Shown here one piece after another: positions 18,973 through 29,991 of a DNA stretch of 64,000 nt. Location: positions 2,060,404-2,124,403 of the forward strand of contig NZ_KI866530.1 in assembly GCF_000511175.1 (NCBI RefSeq), read 5' to 3'. The number at the start of each line of letters is the position of its first letter. Position 1 is the stretch's first letter. The notes below the pieces were generated by a model that ran no database searches, was not told the DNA's origin, and worked only from the letters and a program-made list of their open reading frames with translations. This DNA is from Sediminibacterium salmoneum NBRC 103935. GTDB taxonomy: Bacteria; Bacteroidota; Bacteroidia; Chitinophagales; Chitinophagaceae. The translations under genes were made by a program, and so were the position numbers.

Positions 18973-19683
18973 CTAAAAATCAATTCCAATCCACTTTCTT
19001 TTCTTTTTCTCATACTTAGTAAAGTTGAATTGATATAGTTTACCTGGACGGTGAGATACGTCCTGCTCCATTTCATTGGTGTCGATTAGCAAATCCATAG
19101 AAGCAAATTTTTTTCGGAAATTTCTTCTGTCTAATGAAACTCCCAGAATGGCTTCATATAAATTTTGAAGCTCACGAAGTGAAAATTTATCCGGCAATAA
19201 ATTAAAGCCCAATGGGTGCTCCTGTATCCTCTTTTGCAACCAGCTATGGCATTCGTCAACAATCTGCTTGTGATCAAAAGCCATATCTTCCAGCGCATCA
19301 TAATCGTACCAATCAAGTTCATTTTCATGAATATTCAATGAATGATGCTGAATATTTAATAGTGAACAGTAGGCAATTGTAATTACTCTGCCCCCTGGAT
19401 GCCTGTCGGGTTTACCAAACACTTTTACCTGATCTAGAAATACATTGGTCATACCTGTTCTTTCTCTCAGGATTCTGTAAGCTGCATCATCCAGATCTTC
19501 ATTGTTTTTAACAAAATCTCCCAGAAGAGAAAGTTTGCCCTGATAAATAGACAAATCACTTTTGATAAGCAAGACTTTAAGCTTACTCTCTTCAAAACCA
19601 AATATGACACAGTCCACGGTTAACGGAACTTTGGGATAAGTATCCACTAAACTATGTACCGCTTTAACGGAATTCTTCTTCAT
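18973..19683 (-). CDS. Nudix-domain transcriptional regulator, NrtR/AraR-like
   Basis: A 236-residue protein with a Nudix fold (about 15-150) and a C-terminal winged-helix region (about 155-235, LRELQNLYEAILGVSLDRRNFRKK). The Nudix box region reads GDFVKNNEDLDDAAYRILRERTGM: spacing and two of the key acidic positions differ from the hydrolase consensus, as in regulators of the NrtR family, which bind a nucleotide-type or sugar ligand without hydrolysis. Bacteroidota use such regulators for NAD or arabinose genes. The neighbours (yicC, ligA) do not show the target; ligA uses NAD, which is suggestive only. Confidence 0.8.
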   Translation of the reverse strand: MKKNSVKAVHSLVDTYPKVPLTVDCVIFGFEESKLKVLLIKSDLSIYQGKLSLLGDFVKNNEDLDDAAYRILRERTGMTNVFLDQVKVFGKPDRHPGGRVITIAYCSLLNIQHHSLNIHENELDWYDYDALEDMAFDHKQIVDECHSWLQKRIQEHPLGFNLLPDKFSLRELQNLYEAILGVSLDRRNFRKKFASMDLLIDTNEMEQDVSHRPGKLYQFNFTKYEKKKRKWIGIDF

Positions 19684-19730
19684 ATGGCCAAGCGTTTGGA
19701 GTAACCTCCTGCAATTGCGTAGTTAGTACA

Positions 19731-19738
19731 CAAAGTTA
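19731..19738 (-). promoter_or_regulatory. TAnnTTTG -7 element, Nudix regulator gene
   Basis: TAACTTTG on the minus strand matches the Bacteroidota -7 consensus exactly, 47 bases upstream of the ATG at 19683. No good -33 box is seen at the usual distance. Confidence 0.45.
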
Positions 19739-19739
19739 A

Positions 19740-21877
<2,138 letters not shown>

Positions 21878-21878
<1 letters not shown>

Positions 21879-22549
21879 TGTTGAATAAAAAAACACTTCA
21901 ATTTTTAACTCAGTTAAAGAAGAACAATAGTCGTGAATGGTTTAACGAAAACCGTTCCGTTTACGAAAACGCAAAATCAGATTTCATTGAACTGGTTAAT
22001 GCAATACTGGCAAAAGCAAATGATTTCGACAAAGAGCTTTCCTTACTTACCTACAAGGACTGTATTTTCAGAATCAACCGTGATGTTCGTTTCAGTAAAA
22101 ACAAGAATCCATATAAAACCAATATGGCAGCCTATTTTGTAAAAGGAGGAAAAAAATCCTGGATGGCTGGATATTATTTTCATTGTGAGCCAGGAGGTAA
22201 AAGCTTTATTGGGGGCGGTTTATACGGGGGAGAACCCGATCAGATTAAAAAAGTAAGGCAGGAAATAGATTATAACTGGGAAGAATTCAAGGGTATCCTT
22301 GGCAATAAAAATTTCAAAAAGCTATTTGGAGATTTGTCCAGAGAAGAAGGCATGTCGCTTATCAGAGAACCCAAGGGTTATGAAAAAGATAATCCTGCCA
22401 TTGAATACATTAAATTAAAAAATTTCATTGTATCTGTTCCCATCAGCGATGCAGAACTGACACAGGAAGATTTAGTAAAAAAGATAGTGACTGCATTTGC
22501 AACCATGAAGCCCCTGCTACAATTTTTGAACCGGGGGATGGAAGACTAA
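21878..22549 (+). CDS. DUF2461 family protein
   Basis: A 223-residue protein with the family signature near the N-terminus (FLTQLKKNNSREWFNENR), the RDVRFSKNKNPYKTN segment and GGGLYGGEPDQIKKVRQEI. The function of DUF2461 (TIGR02453) is unknown. The gene starts within the ligA stop codon (TAATG), so it is co-transcribed with ligA. Its stop interlocks with that of the convergent lipoprotein gene (22546-22549). Confidence 0.9.
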
Positions 22550-23028
22550 TTAACAGGTGTACTGTACTTACGAACTTTGTAATTGTTAATCTTCTTGAAC
22601 TTCAACTGGTCGTTTGAAACGCTTACCTGTACATAATCCTTAAAAGTTCCTTTTGCATCATTGAACCCAATGATGCACGACATAGGATTTTTACCTGGCT
22701 GAATAGCAACAACAGGTAATATATTAAAGTTGGGAATTTGCACAATCTCAGAGGATCTTATCTCCTTGTATTGAATATTAACTTTGTACTCAAAGGTTTT
22801 AGAAGTTTCGTAAATATTTACCGCAAATTTCCAGTTATTCATATTGCCCATGCCATCATCTACCGGAACACTATAGGTAGCTGCAGGTTTGGATGAAGGA
22901 CTGATGCGAATTTCTGAAATGGTATCCTGCTTAACAACCACAGTATCTGATTTCACTGCTGCATCCTTTGTTTGATTTTGGCAGCTTATCAACAATAACA
23001 AAGCTGATAAAAATAGGAATACTCGCAT
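22546..23028 (-). CDS. Hypothetical lipoprotein
   Basis: A 160-residue protein with a lipoprotein signal ending in LLISC. The mature part is a beta-rich domain of about 110 residues after a short Ser/Thr/Lys/Val-rich linker. No family was recognised. It lies downstream of a decayed lipoprotein gene and asd on the same strand. A frame running through 22989-23270 overlaps its start and belongs to the decayed gene. Confidence 0.75.
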   Translation of the reverse strand: MRVFLFLSALLLLISCQNQTKDAAVKSDTVVVKQDTISEIRISPSSKPAATYSVPVDDGMGNMNNWKFAVNIYETSKTFEYKVNIQYKEIRSSEIVQIPNFNILPVVAIQPGKNPMSCIIGFNDAKGTFKDYVQVSVSNDQLKFKKINNYKVRKYSTPVN

Positions 23029-23058
23029 AAATAATAGATTGAATTTCCCCTAAAATAA

Positions 23059-23463
23059 TTAATATCTGGTTCCGTCTGAAAATGCTTCATCAGATACCAG
23101 TCTACATGACCCGTATACAAAGGCTGTATGGGTTTTCCATTCAACTGATGCCAGCCATAAATAGCAACCCGATGCTGTTTTGTAGAACGCATAAGCAGAT
23201 CTGAAATCACAACATCTTTTTTGATGCCACTGATTAAGCCCTCTTGACCTTTTCGCTGACCTTCAATCATTAAATGATGCTGCCAATGTAAAAGAATCCC
23301 GTTGCTTTCATTGCATGGTCATTGCCTGCTGATAGAATTGTTCACCTGTAATCTTTGATCCAGTTTTTGTTCCTGTTTCACTTGATTGATAAGTAAACAA
23401 ACGGGTACCACAACCCATACACACTAACAGCAGGCAAAACCATAGTAATCGGAATCTGCGCAT
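23059..23463 (-). pseudogene. Decayed lipoprotein gene (internal deletions and frame changes)
   Basis: Three pieces in different frames read like one damaged gene. An intact start (ATG 23463) encodes a lipoprotein signal (CMGC) plus about 30 residues and stops at 23308. A second frame (about 23095-23300) encodes a conserved-looking stretch with HHLMIEGQRKG, KKDVVIS, RVAIYGWHQLNGKPIQPLYTGHVDWY. A third frame gives a plausible natural C-terminus (SDEAFSDGTRY, stop at 23059). I believe the middle part resembles a Bacteroidota hypothetical lipoprotein family of about 250 residues, from memory of such sequences. The gene lies 10 bases after the asd stop, so it was probably the distal gene of that operon. 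Confidence 0.5.
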
Positions 23464-23473
23464 TCAGCAAAAT

Positions 23474-24463
23474 TTATAAAAGGTCGTTGGCAACCATGTA
23501 TTCAGCAATCTGAACAGCATTGGTAGCCGCACCTTTTCTTAGGTTATCGCTTACAATCCACATATTCAGGGTCTTCTCCTGGGTTTCGTCTCTTCTGATT
23601 CTGCCTACAAATACTTCGTCTTTTTCATGTGCCCATAATGGCATTGGATAAATCTGATTGGGCAAATCATCCTGCACAATAACACCCGGAGCAGTTGCCA
23701 ACAATGCTTTTACTTCAGCTACATCAAATTCATTGGCAAATTCAATATTCACAGATTCACTATGTCCACCAATAACAGGAATGCGAACCGTTGTAGCCGT
23801 TACACGAATAGAATCGTCCTGCATGATTTTCTTGGTTTCCAACACCATTTTCATTTCTTCCTTGGTATATCCATTGTCAAGAAAAACATCAATCTGAGGA
23901 ATTACATTTAAATCTATGGGATATTTATAAGCCATTTCACCTTCCACTCCTTTGCGCTCATTAAACAATTGGTCTACCGCTTTTTTTCCAGTACCAGTTA
24001 CACTTTGATAGGTACTTACTACCACACGCTTAATGGTATATTTTGCATGAAGCGGCTGTAGGGCAACCACCATCTGAATGGTAGAGCAATTGGGATTGGC
24101 AATAATGAAATCTTCAGCAGTTAAGGCCGAAGCATTAACCTCAGGAACAACCAGTTTCTTTGTGGGATCCATTCTCCAGGCAGAAGAGTTATCAATCACT
24201 TTAATTCCAGCTGCTGCATATTGAGGGGCCCATTCCAGAGAAGTACTGCCACCAGCAGAAAAAATGGCTACGGCAGGTTTTGCTGCAATACCATCCGCCA
24301 TACTTACTACTTTATATGCTTTCCCTTTAAAGCTTACTTCCTTACCTACGGATCTTTCAGATGCTACCGGTACAATTTCAGATACCGGAAAATTTCTTTC
24401 AGCCAATACCTGCAACATTTTGGTTCCTACTAAACCCGTTGCGCCAACAACAGCTACTTTCAT
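23474..24463 (-). CDS. asd: Aspartate-semialdehyde dehydrogenase
   Basis: A 329-residue enzyme. It has the NADP-binding start VAVVGATGLVGTKM, the catalytic Cys in NPNCSTIQM (about residue 130), the GTGKKAVDQL segment and the active-site His in IPVIGGHSESVNIEF. It makes aspartate semialdehyde for Lys/diaminopimelate, Thr and Met synthesis. An AAGGAG Shine-Dalgarno sequence lies 9 bases before the ATG, unusual among genes here. A hairpin terminator and a possible short leader ORF lie upstream. Confidence 0.96.
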   Translation of the reverse strand: MKVAVVGATGLVGTKMLQVLAERNFPVSEIVPVASERSVGKEVSFKGKAYKVVSMADGIAAKPAVAIFSAGGSTSLEWAPQYAAAGIKVIDNSSAWRMDPTKKLVVPEVNASALTAEDFIIANPNCSTIQMVVALQPLHAKYTIKRVVVSTYQSVTGTGKKAVDQLFNERKGVEGEMAYKYPIDLNVIPQIDVFLDNGYTKEEMKMVLETKKIMQDDSIRVTATTVRIPVIGGHSESVNIEFANEFDVAEVKALLATAPGVIVQDDLPNQIYPMPLWAHEKDEVFVGRIRRDETQEKTLNMWIVSDNLRKGAATNAVQIAEYMVANDLL

Positions 24464-24501
24464 TTTTTAATTCTCCTTCCCTCTCGGGGTTTTGGTTATA
24501 C

Positions 24502-24529
24502 AAAAAAGGCCTTCCAAATCTGGAAGGCC
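24502..24529 (-). terminator. Rho-independent terminator after the PfkB kinase gene
   Basis: A perfect 9-bp stem (GGCCTTCCA/TGGAAGGCC) with loop GATT on the minus strand, followed by TTTTTT. It ends the transcript of the PfkB kinase gene, or acts as an attenuator in front of asd, which starts 38 bases further on. Confidence 0.8.
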
Positions 24530-24570
24530 CGTTAATATGATTGAAACATAAACATACAAACACCTTCTGC

Positions 24571-24615
24571 TTAGCGTGGTTTCTTGTTACGTTTTATGTT
24601 TTTAATAATGCTCAT
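24571..24615 (-). CDS. Possible 14-codon leader peptide upstream of asd
   Basis: ATG 24615 opens a 14-codon frame (MSIIKNIKRNKKPR) that ends 42 bases before the hairpin terminator preceding asd. Four of its codons are Lys and three are Ile, both end products of the aspartate family. Such layout would suit transcription attenuation. A short AT-rich frame like this can arise by chance, so the call is weak. Confidence 0.2.
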   Translation of the reverse strand: MSIIKNIKRNKKPR

Positions 24616-24640
24616 TCAAAACGAATTTACAATCTTTCAA

Positions 24641-25564
24641 TTAATTGCCCAACTCAATATCAAAATTAACCAGTTGAACAAACTCATCCAGTCTGGAATC
24701 AATATCTGCCTTGTTGATTTCTCTTAAACGCTGGGTTCCAAATTTTTCTACACAGAAAGAAGCCATTGCACTACCCACGATAATGGCAGTTTTCATGTTC
24801 TCAAAAGAAATGTCTTTGGTTTTCGCAATATGTCCTATAAATCCACCAGCGAATGTATCCCCTGCACCTGTTGGATCAAACACTTCTTCCAGTGGTAAAG
24901 CCGGTGCAAAAAACACCTGATTTCCGTGGAATAAGAGCGCCCCGTGCTCCCCCTTCTTAATAATTAAATATTTAGGGCCCATTTTCATGATTTTAGCAGC
25001 CGCTTTAACCAATGAATATTCACCACTTAATTCACGGGCTTCACTATCATTCACCATCAGTAAGTCTACCATCGCCAATGTTTGCTTCAGGTCGTCCATG
25101 GCAATTTCCATCCAGAAATTCATGGTATCCATTACTATCAGCTTCGGTCTGTTTTTTAGCTGCTCAATTACACTTCTTTGTACGGCGGGAGCTAGATTGC
25201 CGAGCATCAAAAACTCGCAATCCTGATAACTATCGGGCACTACAGGCTGAAAATCTCCCAATACATTTAGCTGGGTATCTAAAGTATCTCTGGTATTCAT
25301 GTCCATATGGTAACGGCCACTCCAGAAAAAAGTCTTCTCATCCTTTTTAATCTGAACTCCTTCCAGGTCTACATTTCTTTCAGTAAGGCTATCCAGTTCC
25401 TCCTGAGGAAAATCGCCACCCACTACAGAAATCTGTTTAACAGGTGTATAATTGGAAGCGCACCAGGCAATATAGGTACCTGCACCGCCAATAATCTTAT
25501 CACTTTTACCAAAGGGGGTCTCAATGGCATCAAAAGCCATGGATCCTACAACAACTAAAGACAT
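24641..25564 (-). CDS. PfkB family carbohydrate/nucleoside kinase
   Basis: A 307-residue ribokinase-superfamily kinase. It has the N-terminal GGAGTYIAW motif (substrate binding) and the C-terminal DPTGAGDTFAGGF motif with the catalytic Asp (about residue 243). It phosphorylates a sugar or nucleoside with ATP; the substrate cannot be named from sequence, although adenosine-kinase-like and sugar-kinase-like members are both possible. It is transcribed divergently from the phenylacetate regulator and ends at a clear hairpin terminator. Confidence 0.88.
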   Translation of the reverse strand: MSLVVVGSMAFDAIETPFGKSDKIIGGAGTYIAWCASNYTPVKQISVVGGDFPQEELDSLTERNVDLEGVQIKKDEKTFFWSGRYHMDMNTRDTLDTQLNVLGDFQPVVPDSYQDCEFLMLGNLAPAVQRSVIEQLKNRPKLIVMDTMNFWMEIAMDDLKQTLAMVDLLMVNDSEARELSGEYSLVKAAAKIMKMGPKYLIIKKGEHGALLFHGNQVFFAPALPLEEVFDPTGAGDTFAGGFIGHIAKTKDISFENMKTAIIVGSAMASFCVEKFGTQRLREINKADIDSRLDEFVQLVNFDIELGN

Positions 25565-25672
25565 AATTATAATTTATGATACGGCTGCGAAATTAATGGT
25601 TTATCGGCTAATCCACTCAAATAAGCAGTTTAGCCAATAAACTAACAGGGCAAGATAATTTTAGACAAATCA

Positions 25673-25702
25673 TTGCTAACACATGTTAGTATATTATCTT
25701 CG
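25673..25702 (+). promoter_or_regulatory. Promoter and palindromic operator of the phenylacetate operon
   Basis: A -33-like TTG (25673-25675) and a -7-like TATCTTCG (25695-25702, one mismatch to TAnnTTTG) are 19 bases apart, the normal Bacteroidota spacing. Between them lies a perfect palindrome, CTAACA-CA-TGTTAG (25676-25689). A repressor bound there would block the promoter, which fits autoregulation by the TetR protein encoded 5 bases downstream. The ATG at 25683 lies inside this operator and is not a credible start. Confidence 0.6.
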
Positions 25703-25706
25703 TTCC

Positions 25707-26300
25707 ATGGCCAGAATAAAAATTGAAAAAAACACCAGCCGCAAAGAGGTAATCGTTAGTAAAGCGGCTTCCTTATTCAGAGAAAAAGGATTTAAAGCTG
25801 CCAGCATGCGAGACTTAGCAGAAGCAGTAGGGGTAGAAGCTGCCAGCTTGTATAATCATATCAAATCCAAAACAGAATTATTACATGAACTCTGCTTTGG
25901 TGTGGCAAACCGTTTCATGCATCATATGGATCAGGTGGAAGCCAAAAAGACCAATTCCATTGATAAAGTTGAGGAACTGGTAAGATTCCATATCAACGAA
26001 ATGATTAATCACTACGAAGAGGTTTATGTAAGCGACAGAGAGTGGAAACATTTATCAGACCCTTACCTCTCTAATTTTCAAAACCAGCGAAGAATGTATC
26101 GCAAGCGTTTTGCTGCCATCATTGAAACCGGAATCAGAAATAAGGAAATAAAAGCAATTGATGCGCCCACGGCAGTATTGATTATTCTGCATGCCATAGG
26201 TGGTATTGAAAGCTGGCATCGTTCTACAAAGAAAATTGATGCAGATGCACTAACCAGTAATATGATTACCATTTTGGTAGGAGGATTAAAGAATGACTAA
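25707..26300 (+). CDS. TetR/AcrR family regulator, probable repressor of the phenylacetate genes
   Basis: A 197-residue protein with an N-terminal TetR helix-turn-helix (about 10-55: SKAASLFREKGFKAASMRDLAEAVGVEAASLYNHIKSK-type pattern) and a helical ligand domain. It is the first gene of the paa operon and overlaps paaE by 8 bases, so phenylacetyl-CoA or a related CoA ester is the likely inducer (inference). ATG 25707 is chosen because the upstream ATG 25683 falls in the operator. Confidence 0.9.
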   Translation: MARIKIEKNTSRKEVIVSKAASLFREKGFKAASMRDLAEAVGVEAASLYNHIKSKTELLHELCFGVANRFMHHMDQVEAKKTNSIDKVEELVRFHINEMINHYEEVYVSDREWKHLSDPYLSNFQNQRRMYRKRFAAIIETGIRNKEIKAIDAPTAVLIILHAIGGIESWHRSTKKIDADALTSNMITILVGGLKND

Positions 26301-27366
26301 GTTTGAAACACTTACAGTTAAAGAGATAAGAAAAGAAACACCAGATTGTGTTTCTGTAGCTTTTGACCTGCCTTCTTCCTTGCAGGAAAAATTCAGATTT
26401 ACACAGGGTCAGTATATTACCCTAAAGCAAGACATAAACGGAGAAGAAGCCAGAAGATCCTATTCCATTTGCAGTAGTCCGCTCGATAATGAATTAAGAG
26501 TAGCCATTAAGAAAGTAAACGGAGGTTTATTCTCTACCTGGGCCAATGAGTCTCTGGCAAAAGGAATGGCTTTGGAAGTAATGCCTCCACAGGGGAAATT
26601 TTTTACTCCGCTCAATCCAACTGCTAAAAATCAGTACGTTGCATTTGCAGCTGGCAGTGGCATTACTCCTATTCTTTCCATTATCAAAACAACCCTGCAA
26701 ACAGAGCCGGATAGCAGCTTTACGCTGATTTATGGAAACAGAAATCGGCATAGCATCATTTTTAAAGAAGCCCTGGAAGCTTTAAAAAATAAGTTCATGG
26801 GCCGATTCAGCATTGTATATATTTTATCCCGTGAAAAAACAGATGCGCCTATTCATTTCGGAAGAATTGATCAGGAAAAATGTATACAGCTTTGGAATAC
26901 CTTATTACAGCCCGAAAAAGTAGCTGCCTATTTTTTATGCGGACCCGAAGAAATGATTTTCGGCGTTAAACAGGCATTGGAAGAAAGTGGCGTTGATTCC
27001 AAAAAAATTCATTTTGAATTATTTACTACCGGTGCAAAGGCAAAGAAAAAAACAACTGATTCAACGAATGCCAGCAAAGAGGTAAAAAGCCATATAACTG
27101 TTAAACAGGATGGTATCACTTTTGCCTTTGATCTTAGTTTTGAAGGAGAAAGCATTTTAGATGCCGCCTTAAAAAATGGTGCTGATCTCCCCTATGCCTG
27201 CAAAGGTGGTGTTTGTTGTACCTGCAAGGCAAAGCTGATAGAAGGTGAAGTAGATATGGATGTGAATTATGGATTAGAACAGGAAGAGATAGAACACGGG
27301 TTCATATTAACCTGCCAGTCTCATCCGAGAACAGAGAATGTATTCATTGACTTTGATGTTAAATAA
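26293..27366 (+). CDS. paaE: Phenylacetyl-CoA epoxidase reductase subunit PaaE
   Basis: A 357-residue reductase. The N-terminal FAD domain has RRSYSICSSP and the NAD(P) domain has GSGITPILSI and FLCGPEEMI. The C-terminal plant-type [2Fe-2S] ferredoxin domain has PYACKGGVCCTCKAKL with the fourth Cys in LTCQSHP. It passes electrons from NADPH to the PaaA di-iron centre. Here paaE comes before paaA, not after paaD as in E. coli. It starts within the regulator gene and ends 6 bases before paaA. Confidence 0.96.
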   Translation: MTKFETLTVKEIRKETPDCVSVAFDLPSSLQEKFRFTQGQYITLKQDINGEEARRSYSICSSPLDNELRVAIKKVNGGLFSTWANESLAKGMALEVMPPQGKFFTPLNPTAKNQYVAFAAGSGITPILSIIKTTLQTEPDSSFTLIYGNRNRHSIIFKEALEALKNKFMGRFSIVYILSREKTDAPIHFGRIDQEKCIQLWNTLLQPEKVAAYFLCGPEEMIFGVKQALEESGVDSKKIHFELFTTGAKAKKKTTDSTNASKEVKSHITVKQDGITFAFDLSFEGESILDAALKNGADLPYACKGGVCCTCKAKLIEGEVDMDVNYGLEQEEIEHGFILTCQSHPRTENVFIDFDVK

Positions 27367-27372
27367 ATAATT

Positions 27373-28314
27373 ATGGAACAAGACTTCGAAAAAATCTTTC
27401 AGGACAAGGTTGATCGTGAAATAAGAATTGAGCCAAAAGACTGGATGCCAGAAAAGTATCGTCAGACCTTGATCAGACAAATCAGTCAGCACGCACACAG
27501 CGAAATCATCGGTATGCTTCCCGAAGGGAACTGGATTACCCGTGCCCCATCGTTAAGAAGGAAAGCCATTTTATTGGCGAAAGTGCAGGATGAGGCAGGT
27601 CATGGATTGTATTTATATAGTGCGGCTGAAACCCTTGGTATTACCCGGGATCAGATGTATGAGCAATTGCATACCGGTAAAGCCAAATACTCTTCTATCT
27701 TTAATTATCCAACCTTAAGCTGGGCAGATATGGGTGTAATTGGCTGGCTGGTAGACGGCGCAGCTATTATGAATCAGGTGCCGCTTTGCAGAACCAGCTT
27801 TGGTCCTTATGCACGTGCTATGGTAAGGGTTTGTAAAGAAGAAAGTTTTCACCAGCGTCAGGGTTTTGAAATCCTGTATGTATTAAGCAAGGGAACAGAA
27901 GCACAAAGAAGAATGGCACAGGACGCCATCAACCGTTGGTGGTGGCCAAGCCTGATGATGTTCGGCCCCAAAGACGACGAAAGTCCTAATACCATTCAAA
28001 GCATGAAATGGAAAATCAAACGTTTCAGCAACGATGAACTCAGACAAAAATTCGTAGACGTTTGTGCAGAGCAAGTAAAAGTACTGGGCTTTACTTTACC
28101 CGATAAGGACCTAAAGTGGAACGAGGAAAGAGGACACTATGATTTTGGTGAAATCAATTGGGATGAGTTCTGGCAAGTAGTACAAGGAAATGGTCCCTGC
28201 AATAAGGAAAGACTGGATGCGCGTAAAAAAGCCTGGGAAGAAGGTGCATGGGTAAGGGATGCAGCTTTAGCTTATGCCAATAAAAAGGCGAAACAAAAAC
28301 AAGCAGCAGCTTAA
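27373..28314 (+). CDS. paaA: Phenylacetyl-CoA epoxidase catalytic subunit PaaA
   Basis: A 313-residue di-iron oxygenase subunit. Iron ligands are visible in [10 protein letters not shown] and [13 protein letters not shown] (the ExxH pairs of the ferritin-like fold). It epoxidises the ring of phenylacetyl-CoA as part of the PaaABCE complex. Length and sequence are close to the E. coli family member. The gene is followed 17 bases later by paaB. Confidence 0.97.
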   Translation: MEQDFEKIFQDKVDREIRIEPKDWMPEKYRQTLIRQISQHAHSEIIGMLPEGNWITRAPSLRRKAILLAKVQDEAGHGLYLYSAAETLGITRDQMYEQLHTGKAKYSSIFNYPTLSWADMGVIGWLVDGAAIMNQVPLCRTSFGPYARAMVRVCKEESFHQRQGFEILYVLSKGTEAQRRMAQDAINRWWWPSLMMFGPKDDESPNTIQSMKWKIKRFSNDELRQKFVDVCAEQVKVLGFTLPDKDLKWNEERGHYDFGEINWDEFWQVVQGNGPCNKERLDARKKAWEEGAWVRDAALAYANKKAKQKQAAA

Positions 28315-28331
28315 CATTAAAACCAAGTAAT

Positions 28332-28700
28332 ATGAGCTTTCTAATACATAAACTTTACTACGGCGACTACGGCGAAAGCAAAAACGGAGCCGCTGATATT
28401 TCTACCCAGCAAACCAATAAGGCGGAATGGCCTTTATGGGAAGTGTTCATTCGCAGTAAACAAGGCCTGGATCATAAGCATGTAGGTAGCTTACACGCTT
28501 CCGACGCTGCCATGGCCATTGAAAATGCAAGAGATGTGTACACCCGCAGAATGGAAGGGGTTAGCATCTGGGTAGTAGAAAGCAAGCATATTCATGCCAG
28601 TAATCCGGATGAAGCAGAAGCATTGTACGATCCTGCCAACGATAAAGCGTACCGACATCCCACATTTTATGATTTACCTGATGAAGTAAAATACATGTAA
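28332..28700 (+). CDS. paaB: Phenylacetyl-CoA epoxidase subunit PaaB
   Basis: A 122-residue subunit with the family core WPLWEVFIRSKQGLDHKHVGSLHASDAAMA and YTRRMEGVSIWVV. It bridges catalytic subunits in the epoxidase complex. It is longer than the about 95-residue E. coli protein, with extra residues at both ends. The stop shares a base with the paaC start. Confidence 0.95.
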   Translation: MSFLIHKLYYGDYGESKNGAADISTQQTNKAEWPLWEVFIRSKQGLDHKHVGSLHASDAAMAIENARDVYTRRMEGVSIWVVESKHIHASNPDEAEALYDPANDKAYRHPTFYDLPDEVKYM

Positions 28701-29491
28701 TGGCAACTACGAAAAACGAGATAGATTTTTTACTTCACCTTGCAGACAATGCATTGATTATTGGACACAGAAACAGTGAATGGTGCGGACATGGACCTAT
28801 ATTAGAACAGGATATTGCCATAACCAATATTGCGCTGGACTATATTGGACAGGCGAGAAATGTATACCAGCACGCAGCTGAATTAATCAACCAGCATGCA
28901 GATACAATTCAACTTACACAAACAGGCAAGGATATCAGTTTGCCCGTAACCGAAGACAGCCTTGCTTATCTAAGAGATGTGGTTGAATTTAAAAATCTGT
29001 TGATTACGGAAATACCAAACGGAGACTGGGCACAAACCACTTTGCGTTTGTTTTTGCTGAGTCAGTTTCAACTGGAATTGTTTAATCAGTTATTGAAACA
29101 CGAAGACCCACAGGTTGCTGCTATTGTAGAAAAATCCATCAAGGAAATCAGCTATCATGTAAAGTGGAGTCAGGATTGGGTATTGCGTCTGGGCGATGGA
29201 ACAGAAGAAAGCAAGCGTCGCATGCAAAATGCCATTGATGCTATCTGGGCTTTTACTGGCGAGTTGTTTATTCAACCTGAATATGCTACTGCTGCTTGCC
29301 TGAACTATGCTGCCATTCAGACTGCCTGGAACCAAAAAGTTTCAGCCATTTTTGAAGAAGCAGGCCTGGTTATTCCTGCCAAAACATTTGTACAGAAAGG
29401 AGGTGCCATAGGCATGCATACAGAACACTTAGGATATATTCTGGCAGAAATGCAATATTTACAAAGAGCTTATCCCAACAGCGAATGGTAA
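28700..29491 (+). CDS. paaC: Phenylacetyl-CoA epoxidase structural subunit PaaC
   Basis: A 263-residue ferritin-like subunit (LADNALIIGHRNSEWCGHGPILEQDIAITNIALDYIGQAR-type start, HVKWSQDWVLRLGDGTEES in the centre). PaaC forms the heterodimer with PaaA but does not bind the catalytic iron. It overlaps paaD by 7 bases, pointing to coupled translation. Confidence 0.95.
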   Translation: MATTKNEIDFLLHLADNALIIGHRNSEWCGHGPILEQDIAITNIALDYIGQARNVYQHAAELINQHADTIQLTQTGKDISLPVTEDSLAYLRDVVEFKNLLITEIPNGDWAQTTLRLFLLSQFQLELFNQLLKHEDPQVAAIVEKSIKEISYHVKWSQDWVLRLGDGTEESKRRMQNAIDAIWAFTGELFIQPEYATAACLNYAAIQTAWNQKVSAIFEEAGLVIPAKTFVQKGGAIGMHTEHLGYILAEMQYLQRAYPNSEW

Positions 29492-29982
29492 ATTCAGCCA
29501 CAACTCAACATGCCGAAATATGGCAAATTCTGGAAACCGTTATGGATCCGGAAGTGCCCGTATTGTCTGTGGTAGATTTGGGGGTGATCAGAGCTGTTGC
29601 TGTTGATGTTGAAGGCAGGCAAGTAAGGGTTACCATTACGCCTACTTACACAGGTTGTCCGGCCATGGACATGATTGCTATGCAAATCAGAATGGCTTTG
29701 TTGGGAGCAGGATATGAACCAACTATCAAAACCATTTTATCGCCTGCATGGACCACCGACTGGATGACCGAAAAAGGGAAGCAGCAATTACAAGCCTACG
29801 GCATTGCTCCCCCTGTGGGCAAAAGCATTGACGCTGCTTACCTGGAAGATTTAATTGTTCCCTGTCCGCAATGTCAATCGACCCATACTGTATTGGTTTC
29901 ACAATTCGGAAGCACCGCTTGCAAAGCTTTGTTTAAATGCGAAGAGTGCAAGGAACCCTTTGATTATTTTAAATGCCATTAA
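29485..29982 (+). CDS. paaD: Phenylacetate degradation protein PaaD (MIP18/SufT-like)
   Basis: A 165-residue protein with an N-terminal DUF59 domain (MDPEVPVLSVVDLGVI, TPTYTGCPAMDMI) and a C-terminal zinc-ribbon with CPQC and CEEC pairs. PaaD is needed for the epoxidase, probably in Fe-S or iron-centre assembly. It lies between paaC and paaG with no gap for another gene. Confidence 0.94.
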   Translation: MVNSATTQHAEIWQILETVMDPEVPVLSVVDLGVIRAVAVDVEGRQVRVTITPTYTGCPAMDMIAMQIRMALLGAGYEPTIKTILSPAWTTDWMTEKGKQQLQAYGIAPPVGKSIDAAYLEDLIVPCPQCQSTHTVLVSQFGSTACKALFKCEECKEPFDYFKCH

Positions 29983-29991
29983 AGTTTTTTT

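Noticed and set aside
25683..25706. ATG 25683 as start of the TetR gene
   Set aside because: It falls within the palindromic operator and upstream of the -7 element.
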